Positions 28,880-39,854 are shown, counted from the first letter of the stretch. The stretch: DNA of 42,224 nucleotides from Branchiostoma floridae (GCF_000003815.2 NC_049979.1:31570288-31612511); one strand, 5' to 3'. The notes: generated from the sequence alone by a model not told the origin. Made by a program: numbers and translations.

Positions 28880-29696
28880 ACAATTTATTTATTTCTGTTT
28901 TCTTTAACCAGGGTATGCTCCGATCAGTGGCTGACACTGTTTTTCATGGAGGCCCTGGATACATAAACAAATAACAATACTTACAATACAATATTTACAT
29001 AATTACAAAAACAAAACCACATCCTTTTCCGTTCCAAGTCATTAAGGGGCGGAGGTCAGAGGTCACACAACGTTTTTGCACAGTGTTTTGAATGTTTGTG
29101 TAGATGGAGCAGTTTTCACAGTTAGTGGGAGTGTATTCCAGCTTTCTGCACCTCTATATGCAAATGTTCGTTTCCCGGATTCTAGCTTAACCTTCGGAAT
29201 TCTCAACGACTGGTTTAAACTATGTCTGGTGGAATAGCTATGGGATTCTGATGTTCTGCTAAATATGTTAAGATATACAGGTAACCGGTGCAATGGCCTA
29301 GTGGTTAGAGTGTTCGCCTTGCATTCGGTAGGTCGTGAGTTCGAACCCCGGCCGGGTCATACCAAAGACTTTAAAAATGGTACATGCTGCTTTCTCTGCT
29401 TAGCACTCAGCACTAAAGAGAAAGAGTATGGAAGTTAAACACACATCACTACCAGCGGACCAGCCCCCTGCTGTAGTGGCTTGCACATGTGTGGCCCAAG
29501 GGCTACTCGAAATGGAGATGGGCGCCACCCCAAAAGCATCTGCACAGATGTAAGGGTAACTTTAACTTTAACTTTTTATACAGGTAACAGGTTATATATT
29601 GACTTATAGACAGTTTGTAGAAGGTGCAATTTACGACGTGAGGCAAGGTCTTTCCAAACTAACCTGTTTCCATGTCTCGGTCCACGAACGATGCGA
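28880..29696 (-). pseudogene. 3' end of a CR1/L2-type LINE, interrupted by a SINE
   Basis: The minus strand from 29696 reads GPRHGNRLVW, LASRRKLHLLQTVYKSIYNL; then, after skipping the SINE and one copy of its target duplication, LPVYLNIFSRTSESHSYSTR, PKVKLESGKRTFAYRGAESW, NTLPLTV and FKTLCK. This is the usual LINE C-terminal signature (TR..., F-YRGA-WN-LP, FK-L). The following 3' UTR carries AAATAAATAAATTG at about 28880-28893. The element is 5'-truncated at family B fragment B7. The coding frame reads through cleanly once the SINE is removed. Confidence 0.8.
29274..29588 (+). mobile_element. tRNA-derived SINE with perfect 12-bp target duplication
   Basis: The body is 29286-29576 (291 bp), flanked by TATACAGGTAAC at 29274-29285 and 29577-29588. 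The 5' part is tRNA-like with an intact A box (TGGCCTAGTGG, 29294-29304) and B box (GAGTTCGAACCCC, from 29337), so it could be transcribed by RNA polymerase III. A tRNA-unrelated body follows, then a TAACTT-type simple tail (29555-29576). It was inserted into the coding part of the LINE on the opposite strand. Perfect duplications indicate a relatively recent insertion. Confidence 0.9.
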
Positions 29697-30134
29697 GGTT
29701 TTGGGGGTTATATGTGGAAAAAATCGTATTTTAGAAAATTCAAGCTTGTCGATCAAAGATGGCGGACAAATGACGTCATTTTCTGACGTCATATTGGCCT
29801 CAGTGTCGTCGTCATTGGCAACAAAAGTTTTGGCAGACTTAGACACCAATACGATAACCTTTATAGTCATCATTTTCTTAAAAACCTTTAAGTAAAGCGG
29901 AAATTTCATATGTAGACGATTTTAGCCTAAAATATGACATTATGACGTCATAATCACGTCATATTACGTCATAACGATACCAAACTTAAAGAATATATAA
30001 AAATTTACTAGTACATCATCCCCTTTAAAATTTGGTGGTCATAACTTAAGCCGTTTTGAAATTACGATGGGGCGGGGGGTTCAAAAGAGCCCCGTCCCAG
30101 GTATCCCAAAAAAGCCCGGTCTGGATTGGGTTAA
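29697..30134 (-). mobile_element. Family B element, left-half fragment B7 (right border of the 13.1-kb unit)
   Basis: Reverse complement of the left half of B6 (34848-35280) with high similarity: TTGGGATACCTGGGACGGGG, GGATGATGTACTAGTAAATT, AATTTCCGCT, and three TGACGTCA sites (about 29773, 29787, 29944). AGATGGCGGACAAATGACGTCA (two motifs side by side) lies at about 29757. The terminus GTCTGGATTGGG and TTAA (30131-30134) are intact. The inner end breaks off at about 29697 into truncated LINE sequence. Confidence 0.85.
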
Positions 30135-30680
30135 TAAGGCCAACATTTTCTTACAGAATGTTCCTTTAACGCAGGAGAGACAAAGTAATTGTTTGGGTGT
30201 TGTGATAGATAAAAAACTAAACTTAACAGCCCATGTCTCCACCGTAAGTAAAAAACGTGCTAAGAAAATTGGTGTTATTGTTACAACAGCCTTATATACC
30301 CGTACTGGACTTACGTACATCCGTACACCACCTTGTAAGCCTCCAAAAGAAATTCACGCAAATAGCTACTGCCTCTGATTTTCTCTCACATACAGCCCCT
30401 CTATTTCTCAAATTTAAAAAAAAATTGTATATGCATGATTTAAATAAGCTGCAAATTAGTATATTCATATTTACCTTTCTTCTTAACTATCTTTTTGATA
30501 TATTTGTAAATTACACAAACCCTTATTCACTTGTACACAATAGTCATACCAGGCAAAGAAATCAACTACATATTCATCTCTTCTGCATAGTATTGCAACT
30601 TTACTCCGTAAAATACAGATGCGTCACAATATAGAACAGCCTTAAGTCATACATAAAAAGAAAACTTTGTTTTTCTTACA
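30135..30680 (+). pseudogene. Crack/L2-like LINE, C-terminal part (right half of split LINE)
   Basis: Plus-strand translation: NKANIFLQNVPLTQERQSN, CLGVVIDKKLNLTAHVSTVS (the LGV-ID-KL-W-H block of the RT thumb), then in another frame LQKKFTQIATASDFLSHTAP, LFLKFKKKLYMHDLNKLQIS, NSHTRQRNQLHIHLF, and KYRCVTI*NSLKSYIKRKL (WN replaced by a stop). These are consecutive C-terminal blocks of the LINE type whose RT middle part ends at 17029. Reading the two pieces across one TTAA gives SYDI-NKAN in a single frame. The element is inactive (frameshift near 30320, stops). The right border abuts an oppositely oriented RTE-like LINE. Confidence 0.8.
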
Positions 30681-32465
30681 TTCATGTAGCTCTTTGGTAT
30701 CATGCAGACTTGTGTCACTACGTAGATTGTCTAGGTAGGTCACCCTGGGTCTTCCCCTACCTCTTTTTCCTTTAGTAGTAGGCTCCCAAAGTACAAGATG
30801 GTGTGCAGGGATTTCAAGGTGTCTAACACAATGCCCAGCCAGTTTCAATCTGCGCTGTTGTATTTTCTTGGTGACTGATGGTATGTCTTGGTACAGTTGC
30901 TCGTTCGTGAGCTTTTGTTGCCATGAAACGTTTAGGCACACGCGTAACATGCGGGTGTAACAGCCATTTAACCTTTTCTCGAGTGACTTGGTTAAGGTCC
31001 ACGTCTCCGAGCCATATAAAAATACGGATTCCACGGTGGCAATGAATAACCTTACTTTAATCCTGCGTGGAAGATTGGATTTCCATATCTTGTTTAGCTT
31101 GTGACAACTTTTCCAGGCAAGAGCTTTCCTGTCTTTTAAGTCTGTTTCTGAACTCTGCATCATTGAGCCAAGATATTTGAAGTTTCTGACCACTTCTACG
31201 ATATCACCAATTTTGGACCGAATGATGACAGGTGTTTTCTGGTTGAAGGTCATCATTTTGGTTTTCTTAGCGTTTAGATGTAGTCCAACTTTTCCAGCTT
31301 CGTTTTCCAGCCGGGATAGTAGTTGCTGTGCCTGTTCTAGTTTTTCAGCTAAAAGTGCTATATCGTCCGCGAAGTCAAGGTCATTTAAGACGACAGGAGG
31401 ATGTCGTTTGCTTTTTCTTCCCTCGAGCTCGAAGCCCAGTTCTACGTCTTGGTTACCTATGGTCTGGCGCATAACATAATCTAGAACTATCGCGTAAAGG
31501 TAGGGTGCCAGAGTGTCACCTTGTAGCACTCATGCGGTGATATCAAAAGGCTCGGTTTCACAATCTGGGGTAAGTACTCTCGCTCGTGTGTTATGATGTA
31601 GTAAGTCTGTAACATACATTAGGAATGCCGTAGGCTCTCAAAATATTCATCATTTTTCCTCTATGTATGCTGTCGAAAGCTTTACGAAAGTCAACGAATA
31701 TAATAATTGCTTCCATGTTGTAGTTCAAAATCCCTTCGATCAGCCTCCGAAGTGCTAGTATGTGCGAGGTTGTAGAGCGCCCCGGGCGAAATCCATTTTG
31801 GTTAGGTCTCAGAACCCTATCAATCATTGGTTGGATGCGGTTTAGTATCATCTTGTTAGTAATTTTAGCTGCAATACTGGTGAGCATTATGCCTCTGTAG
31901 TTAGAATATTCTCTTAGGTCACCAGATTTTGGTATTGGAACAAGTTTCCCCGTAGACCACTGCTCTGGTTTCTCCCCTAAGAACAATCTGTTACAGAAAT
32001 CTAGTATAATGTCATCAAAATCACACAGTTTCAGAACGTCTGTTGGAATCCCGTCGGGCCCAGGAGATTTTCCAAGAGACAATCTTTCCTTGACTGCAAT
32101 ATACTCTTCCTTACTGAATGGATCAGAATAGAAGCCCCTTATAGAAGTATTTATCTTATCTTAATTTATATTGATCATATATTCTTGTGTTGTATTGAAG
32201 AGAAGTTCCGCTGAGCTCCCGATTAGGAATTTCGTACAGTCCTATTGAGGTAGCCGTACTTCTTTAACACTATGATTTCTTCTTGAACCACCGTTCGTGG
32301 ATACACCAATAATAGTGTTAGATCTTTGAAGAAGCCAAGCTAGCATCTTTTGTAATCTAGTCAATGTGGCCTGCAATGAGGAGGGCACAGCATAAACTGC
32401 TAAGGTTTTCTCCTTCTCGTGCACCTGTTTGATTAATTGATTTCTGCATTTCTAATAATTTTGAT
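30660..32465 (-). pseudogene. RTE-like LINE, reverse transcriptase and C-terminal region
   Basis: Minus strand from about 32450: upstream linker (LQATLTRLQKMLAWLLQRSN, a stop at 32242, then GSSAELLFNTTQEY), then DPFSKEEYIAVKERLSLGKS, SPGPDGIPTDVLKL, SNYRGIMLTSIAAKITNKM, RPNQNGFRPGRSTTSHILAL, IIIFVDFRKAFDSIHRGKM; after a frameshift near 31600, TA*VLQGDTLAPYLYAIVL (a Gly changed to stop), LDFADDIALLAEKLEQAQ (FADD intact), FLYGSETWTLTKSLEKRLNG, KLAGHCVRHLEI and GKRGRGRPRVTYLDNL. The C-terminal SETWTL and GRGRPR blocks are characteristic of RTE-type LINEs. One frameshift and at least two stops make it inactive; the endonuclease is absent and both ends are cut. Confidence 0.85.
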
Positions 32466-32524
32466 GTGGAAAATAAATAAATAAGCAAACAAAATAGATA
32501 AACAAGACAAAGATACCTCACCTT
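32466..32524. other. Short junction with a relic of the 51-bp minisatellite
   Basis: An AAATAAATAAATAAGC stretch is followed by AGACAAAGATACCTCACCTT, which matches one half-unit of the 51-bp minisatellite, and then satellite begins directly. Confidence 0.5.
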
Positions 32525-34843
32525 GGAAAATATCCTCTGTTTTTTTTTAATTAACCGTGTGTTTTAAAACGTAGCGTCTGTATGTGAAATGTACGGTAGT
32601 ATTTCTATTGAAATATGTATTTTTGTAAAAGCCTTGTTTGCAAGATGAAAAGCGTAATGTTTGCCGAAAATTCTTCGTTTTTTTCTCGGAATATGTGTTT
32701 TTTTAATGACATATTTGTAAGATAAACCGTCTAATATTTGGATTGAATCCTCCGTTTTTTTTTTCAGTGTGTTTGTAATAGCCGTGTCTGTAAGATGTGA
32801 ATTGAAGTGTTTGCGGAAAATTCTCTTTTTATTCTCGATGAAAAGGCTGTTTGTAAAATAGAAAATGTTAGATTTGAAAAAAAAATAACGAAACAAAAGG
32901 TTTTGAGAAAATTCTTTGTTTTTCTCATGGAACCTGTGTGTATGTAATAGTCGTGTTTGTACGATGAAAAGTGCAATTATGTTTTTAAAAATCCTCACTT
33001 TTTTCTCGGAACCTATATGTTTGCAATATCCTTGTCTGTAAAATGCAATTTGCAAGGTTTTGAGAAAATCTACTGTTTCTGTCTGGGATCCTGTATGTTT
33101 GAAGTAGCTGTGTCTGTAAGATGTAAAATGTAAGGTTTAGAGAAAATACCCTGTTTTTTCTCAGAACCTGTGTGTTTGTTAAAGCCATGTCTCAAAGAGG
33201 TGAACTGTAATGTTTGGTGAAAATCCTCTTTTTGGGGGAGCACGTGTGTTTTTAAAAGCAATGTCTGTAAGATAAAAAATGTAAAGTTAGGAAAAAAAAC
33301 AACTTTTTTCTCGGAAACTCTGGTTTGAAAAAGCCGTGTCTGTAAGAAGTGACGTGTAAGTTTTGTGGAAAATCCTCTGTGAACCTAATATTATATGTTT
33401 GTTATAGTTGTGTCTGGAAGATTAAAAGTGCAATTTTTTTTCAAGGAACCTGTGTGTTTGTAATAGCCGTGTCAGAAAGATATTAAATGTAAAGTTTGGA
33501 AAAAATCCTCTGTTTTTTTTCAAGGAACCGTGTATTTTAAACAGTGTATGTAATATGTGAAATGTACGGTTTGGAAAAAAATTCCTCTGTGGTTCTCTTG
33601 AAACATGTATGTTTGTATAAGCCGTGATTGCAATATGAAAATGTAATGTTTGAAGAAAAATCCTTCGTTTTTTCTCGGAACCTGTTTTTTTTTTACCAAG
33701 TCTGTAAAATTAACAGTCTAATATTTGGAATGAATCCTCCGTTTTTTTTTCAGAACCAGTGTGTCTGTAATAGCCGTTTCTGTGAGATGTAAAGTGCAAG
33801 GTTTGGAGAAAATCCACCGTTTTTTCTCGGATCCTGTGTGTTTGTAATAGCCGTATCTGTAAGATGTAAAGTGTGTTGTTTAGAGAAAATCCTCTGTTTT
33901 TTATTTGGAATCTGTGTGTTGTAACTGCAGTGTCAGAAATATATTAAGTGTAAGGTTGAAAAAAAATCCTATGTTTTTTTCTCGAAACCGTGTATTTCAA
34001 AAAGACGTGTCTGTAATATGTAAAATGTAAGGTTTGGAGAAAGTCCTCTGTTTTTCTGTTGGAACATGTATTTTTGTAATAGCCGAGTTTTCAAGATGAA
34101 AAGTGTAATGTTAAACAAACAAAAAATTCCTCCCTTTTCTTCTCGGAACCTGTGTTTTTCTTAAAGCCATGCCTGTTAGATAAACACTGTATTATTTAAA
34201 TCGAATACTGTTTCCGTAAGATGTAATGTGCAAGGTTTGGAGAAAATACACCGTCTTTTTCTTGGATCCTGTGTGTTTGTAATAGCCTTATTTGTACGAT
34301 GTAAAGTGTAGGGTTTGGAGAAAATCCCCTGTTTTTTATTAGGAACATGTTTATTCGTAAAAGCCAAGTCTGTAACATAGAAAATGTCAGATTTGGAAAA
34401 AGCCCTTTTTTTTTTTAAATCGGAACCTGTGCCGTGTCTGTAAGAGGTGAATTGTAAGGTTTGGAAAAAAATCTTCTGTTTTCTCTCAGAACCTGTGTGT
34501 TTATAATAGCCATGTCTGCAAGATGCAAAGTGTAATGTTTGGAGAAAATCCTCCATTTTTCTGTCGAACCTGTGTGTTTGTAACTGCCGTGTCAGAAAGA
34601 TATTAGGTATAATGTTTTAAAAAGAACCTATGTTTTTTTCTCGGAACAGTGTGTTTTAAAAAGACTTGTCTGTAATATATGAATTGTATAGTTTGGGGAA
34701 AGTCCTCTGTTTTTCTCTAGGAACATATGTGTTTGTAATAGCCGTGTTTGCAAGATGAAAAGTGGAATGTGAAACAAAAAAATCCTTCGTTTTTTCTCGG
34801 AACCTCTGTGTTTGTGATAGCCGTGTCTGTAAGACGTCAAGTT
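32525..34843 (+). repeat. 77-bp satellite, block 10 (longest)
   Basis: About 30 monomers in direct orientation over 2.3 kb. The best-conserved stretch (33720-34600) shows TGTGTGTTTGTAATAGCCGT, GTCTGTAAGATG, TTTGGAGAAAATCC in regular order. Long minus-strand frames (for example 32564-33055) result from the stop-poor monomer. Confidence 0.88.
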
Positions 34844-35768
34844 TGAACCCTATCCAGACCGGGCTTTTTGGGGATACCTGGGACGGGGGGGGGGTGGCTC
34901 TTTTGACCCCCCGTCGTAATTTCCAAACGGCTTGGGGTACGATCACCAAATTTAGAGGGGATGATGTACTAGTAAATTTTTATATTTGTTGTAAGTTTCG
35001 TATCGTTATGACGTAATATGACGTAATTATGACGTCATAATGTGATATTTTAGGCTAAAATCAACTACATATGAAATTTCCGCTATACTTTAAGGTATTA
35101 AAGAAAACGATGACTATATCATATTGGTGTCTAAGTCTGCCAAGTCTTTTGTTGCCAATGACGACGACATCTGAGGCCAATATGACGTCAGAAAATGACG
35201 TCATTTGTCCGCCATCGTGGATCGACAAGCTTGAATTTTCTAAAATACGATTTTTTCAACATATAACCCCAAAACCCAATGGAAGTGGACTAAAAAGGCT
35301 CAAATGATTGTGTTTTGTAAGAAAATAAAAGATTTTGACGGGATTTGAGTAAAAATAACATGTATTTATCGTTGAAAATGGCATTGTCCGCCATCTTGAA
35401 TTTTGACCCATGACGTCATCAAATTTGCATTAATCATGAATGATTAATTAGAAATATAACTTAAAATTACACAGGATCTTAATGATATAGATAAACAAGT
35501 TTGGTTTAGCAATAAAACTATGAAATCCCATAATCCAAACTGAAATTAGTAAATTTGGTAAAATATGCCTGTCAGAAACCCGTTGATATGGCAACATCAA
35601 AAATGACGAACTAAATTTTTTTTCGCAAAATTGTTGCTAACAATATTTTAGGAAAAATCACCGTTCGTCAAGTTTCGTAGTCCTAGCACTGGTCGTTCGG
35701 CAGTTATACGACGTCAAAGTCGGCGCGGTCACTTTTAGCCCCCACCCCGCCTGTCTGGATAGGGTTAA
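34844..35768 (+). mobile_element. Family B TTAA element, copy B6 (full-length reference copy)
   Basis: 917-bp body with ends CCCTATCCAGAC (34848) and GTCTGGATAGGG (35764). The left target copy has mutated to TGAA (34844-34847); the right is TTAA (35765-35768). TGACGTCA sites lie at about 35032, 35184, 35198 and 35412. CCGCCATC words are at about 35211 and 35391. The GTTGATATGGCAAC site at 35582-35595 is a two-base decay of the palindrome seen in family A. A G tract (34885-34894) lies inside the left end and a C-rich stretch inside the right end. Non-coding. Confidence 0.88.
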
Positions 35769-36255
35769 TGTTTAGAGAAAACCATTTTTTTTTTCTTGGA
35801 ACCTGTGAGTTTGTAAAAGCCTGACTGTAAGAGGTGAAGTGTAGTGTTTGGAGAAAACCTTTTTTTTTCTCGAAACATGTGTGTTTGTGACAGCCACGTC
35901 TGTAAGATAAAAATTGTAAGGTAAATCTTGTTTTTCTTTCAGAATCTGACTGTGTGTGTCTGTAACATGTAAAGTGTAGGGTTTGGAGAAATCCCTTTTT
36001 TTTCCTCGGAACCTTTGTGTTTGTAAAAGCCGTGACTGTAGACTTTGGAGAAAACTCTCCGTTTCCTCCTTTTTTCCGGAAACTGCGTGTTTCTAAAAGT
36101 AATGCATAAAAAAAAATCCTCTGTTTTTCTCTTAAAACCTGTGTGTAGGTAATGTCCGTGTCTGTGAGATGTAAAGTGCAAGGTTTTGAGAATATTCTCT
36201 GTTTTACTATTTCAACCTGTTTGTAGGGAATAGTCGTGTTTGTAAGATAAAAAGT
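35769..36255 (+). repeat. 77-bp satellite, block 11 (last)
   Basis: Six monomers; satellite ends at about 36255 and does not recur to the right end of the window. Confidence 0.8.
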
Positions 36256-36383
36256 GCGGATGTGTATGATAGAATTCTTTTAAAATGTTCTTCTAACAAT
36301 ATGAATATTACTCTATCAATCTTAGTTGTATTGCCTTTGTGTTTTATTTATCAGCCAGCCATAACAGCCAATCAATTAATAAA

Positions 36384-37556
36384 TAAACTAGGCACAAAAA
36401 GTTTGGAATTTTAATTTCGGTTTATCATATTTCTTATGTTTCTGCATCAATTTTAAAGTATTATATGCCCATTAAAAGCTGATGTGATTTGTTTTTCAAT
36501 GGTATCAACATTACTATGATTGTAAGTAGTAAGGAACCAGGGCTGCTTACATAAATGGGTCACAAGAAAGTGCCACATTTCCCTTTTGTGTTCAATGCTT
36601 TATTGTCCTGTAGGTGGCGCGTGTGTCAGGTTCTCAATCAACCCGTTTTCACGTCAAGTTTGGTATACAGAACATAAAGGTTGTTTTAGAACATTTGTTA
36701 TACAGAACATAAAGGTTGTTTTAGCACATTTGAGTAGAGTATATCTGCCTTTTCGACAGTTAAATGGTCCACTCAAAGCGTGGAGGCGGCAAGATGAACC
36801 GCACGCAAGAGTAACTTTCAGTGTTGAGTAGTGGATGCAGCGTTATAGTGTGGGGCAGTATAACCGCCATACGAAAAACAAGACTCGTTTTAATTCCAGA
36901 CAACTTCAATGTGGTGAGATATAGGGACACCTTATAGGGACACCTTCCTCCATCCAGTAGCAATATCCTACATATTCGACATTGGACTAAATGTTTATAA
37001 CACCCGTCGGAGCACGGACCATTGCAGACAACCTCAATGATGCATACGAAGCTGGAGTACAGCCAGTCTTAGAATGGGATAGCCTTCCCACAGATTATGG
37101 CTAGCGCTCGATTGAACACCTCTTGGTTCAAATTGTTTAATAAAGAGTAACAGCCGCTTTGATTAACATGTCCTGTTTATTCAACTTGCCTTCACAAGTC
37201 AATATCGACGGAAGAAAATGAACTGAATAGAGTCTTTGATTTTAGTAGGGTAATTTCGGCATTTTATCTTTAAGACCCACTGTACGTAAGCGGGGCGTGA
37301 ATTTACACTCATAAAAAGTACTCTCCTCAGATGCGTTAAAAATAAATGTGGGCACAGAGATATGTGGGCACTTTTTTGGTGACACACTAACGTAAGCAGG
37401 CTCGGTGCTTGTTCTATGAGGTTACAATGATAATGAGTTTGATACCATTGGGACGGAGATCACAAAAACTTTCTATTGATATAAAATACATTAAAAAAAA
37501 TGAAACGGAAATGTGATCAACTAAATTTAGTATTCCAAACTTTTTGTGTTGAGTTA
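36384..37556 (+). mobile_element. Tc1/mariner-type transposon relic
   Basis: Inverted ends share CACAAAAAGTTTGGAAT exactly (36393-36409; complement at 37532-37548), with TA dinucleotides just outside (36384-36385, 37555-37556). Plus-strand translation around 36818-36930 reads SSGCSVIVWGSITAIRKTRL, then VLIPDNFNVVRYRDT, resembling the GG-SVMVWG-I...LV-I-GN-RY block of Tc1/mariner transposases. Near 37034, DAYEAGVQPVLEWDSLPTDY resembles their C-terminal EW-IP segment. Stops and frameshifts abound; the length (about 1.17 kb) fits the family. A 35-bp exact-phase direct repeat lies at 36664-36733. Confidence 0.6.
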
Positions 37557-37720
37557 AGAATCGGATGGTGACGAATCAAATGCATCACTGCCGAAATTTC
37601 ACTATCTCACAACCAGTCGTTTACTTCATTTCACCACCACTTCACAAGAAGTTATACTCTACGTCTAGGAGCTAGATATCAACAAGTCACATGGGTATGA
37701 CAATATCGGTAACCGTTTCC

Positions 37721-38686
37721 TTATCCCTCAAACACCCGAGTGGGGTCCATTTGGATCCCAGGCGTAAATTGTTATTTACCATTTGAACATTTTTTATCTG
37801 ACGAAAAAATCCTTCCGTGACTTTGTCAACCAATATCTTTTATACCTTCTACTAAGGTTTTATGAAGATTGGTACAATACTGTGGAAGCTATAAAAAAAG
37901 TCCGTGATCAGTCCGTCTGTGGTCCAAACGGACCCCAGCCAAAAAGTGCAGGTTTTGAAACAAACTTTTGAGTCTAACTCCGTAACTACTTATTCTATCA
38001 CTACCAAACTTTCAGAGAATAGTAAACATGTACAACTCAATCCTCCTATACATTTCTGTGCCATCACCTATAATATGGCGATATCATGACGTTATTTAGC
38101 GTATAAGGGCGGCCATCTTGGATTTTAACTAATGACGTCTTGAAATCAGCACAAATTATAAATTTTGAATCATTAAACTTCATAGAATTTTATTCTTTCT
38201 AAGAAAACAAGCATGGTTTACCAAAAAACTTGTTTGAATCGAAATTGGATATTTTTTGCAAAAATATGCCTGTAAGATATCCGTTGCCATGGCAACCCTT
38301 AATAATGATAAATTTACTTCATGGACAAAAATATTTTGCTAACAATATTTTGTGATATATTACCAAGTTTCGTAGCTTTAGCACTAACCGTTCATGAGTT
38401 ATGCGACATAAAGCTTGCTGAGGGCCTCAAAATTCCCCTCTCTGGTCAGAATGGGTTTAGTGCATAACATGGTCCTTCTGATCCTTTGCATAATTTATGA
38501 TAATGAGGAGAAATTAGCAACACTTTAACATGTCAATATATCCCTCTTACATTGACGAAGCAATGTATGCACAATGATCACCGATAGGGATTGGACCTGA
38601 GATTTTATGAACAAAACATTTTGGGGTCCGTTTGGACCCCACTCGGTCATTTTAGTCGCGAAAAAGGTCGGGTGCTTGAGGGTTTT
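37721..38686 (-). mobile_element. Family A TTAA element, copy A4 (inverted, diverged)
   Basis: Ends CCCTCAAACACCC (from 37725, after TTAT) and GGTGCTTGAGGG (to 38682, followed by TTTTAA). It carries GTTGCCATGGCAAC at 38283-38296, a GGCCATCTTGGATTTTAAC word near 38112 and an inner family-B-like terminus (GGTCAGAATGGG, about 38444). Its palindromes have changed to the form GGGGTCC-N4-GGACCCC: perfect at 38623-38640, one mismatch at 37742-37759, partial at 37919-37936. Non-coding. Confidence 0.75.
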
Positions 38687-39666
38687 AAAGTAATTACTCC
38701 TTTTGTAGCTGATAAAGTTGGTTCCTTTTTTAAATTTATTATTGTGCCATTGACATTTCTCCAAGATCTGGAAATATGAATATGCCAATGCCTATTAACA
38801 AAAAAAGGCGTTCCTACCTACTTCTGGTTATTACTTTATAGTTGCTGTTTTAATTGACTGATGATATCATCATTATGTGGTGCAGCCTCTGTTCAAAACG
38901 CAATTCTGTAATCCTATAGTTAACTTCAAAATTTCTAATATTTAATATATTTAATAAATTTGTAATACACCAAGCACAGTTAACGTACAACAAAGATTTC
39001 TCTGACCAAGAATATTCTGTATGCTAGTGTACAATAGTAATTTACCCTATAGCCTCCAAAAAAATCTGGGCGCACTGGCGCAACCTGGCGTAAACGCTCA
39101 ATTTTTATTGGTGTGACATCAAACCTTAATTCCACCAGGTGATAAAAAGTACATGAACTAAAAGTGATTTAAAGATATGTAATGTTACCAATGCAGCATC
39201 AGTAATCCGGGGGTCTAATAGGTCAGTTCAAGACAATACTGAGAAAGCTTCTATATGTATAACATTTTTTGATGTGGCAGTATTATGGCACATTGTGGAA
39301 TTGTAGGAGTTACAAAGTTGCTGCAAATATCCCTCTCCAACCCTTCAATGAGAACGCGTGACACAAAAGGGTGGAAGGTTGGCTGGAGCTGCTATAGCAA
39401 TGGAGGTTCTCTGTATAGTGTAAACTTAAATTTCTTTCATAAATAAATTTGTCGGAGTTGAGTTCCTGTGATTTTGATCTATTGATTTTAGTGTATTTTT
39501 AGTGACATACGTTACACGTATATAGTCACCACTCAACAACCCAATTTCGCATTTGCTGTTCAAATCGAGACTTTGTGCATTGGTGTTTCCGACACTAGTC
39601 CTGACAAGCTATCAACAAATATCACTGTAGTAATAGCTAGCCAAGTAGCTGTAGACATTAAACGCA
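38687..39666. other. No gene recognised
   Basis: AT-rich single-copy-looking sequence with no coding or element homology that I can identify. Confidence 0.5.
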
Positions 39667-39668
39667 CG

Positions 39669-39710
<42 letters not shown>

Positions 39711-39782
39711 CTCTCACACACACACACACACACATACACACTCACACACTCTCTCACACACACACACACACACACATACACA

Positions 39783-39851
<69 letters not shown>
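39667..39851. repeat. (CA)n microsatellite
   Basis: About 185 bp of CA dinucleotides with a few CTCTCT and TACA interruptions, themselves duplicated (TCTCTC...ACATACACTCACACA occurs twice). Open frames here on both strands are repeat artefacts. Confidence 0.97.

Positions 39852-39854
<3 letters not shown>

Larger units (their letters stand above)
17034..30130 (-). mobile_element. 13.1-kb TTAA-bounded composite unit with family-B inverted ends
   Basis: The outer ends are inverted: CCCTATCCAGAC at 17034-17045, and CCAGACCGGGC with CCCAATCCAGAC (minus strand) at 30130-30119. TTAA is present on both sides (17030-17033, 30131-30134). Removing 17034-30134 joins two LINE fragments in frame (SYDI + NKANIFLQN), so the host site was a continuous LINE. 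On the minus strand, family-B left-end sequence (30130-29697) leads inward and a right-end-type terminus closes the unit. Inside are a transposase/SWIM gene on the same strand, its minisatellite intron, a CR1 and other insertions. Two readings are possible: a large transposon carrying its own gene, or a ~0.9-kb family B element that later received 12 kb of foreign DNA. Confidence 0.6.

Noticed and set aside
29286-29360. A tRNA gene
   Set aside because: A and B boxes are present but the sequence continues into a SINE body with a simple tail and target duplications; no cloverleaf was demonstrated.
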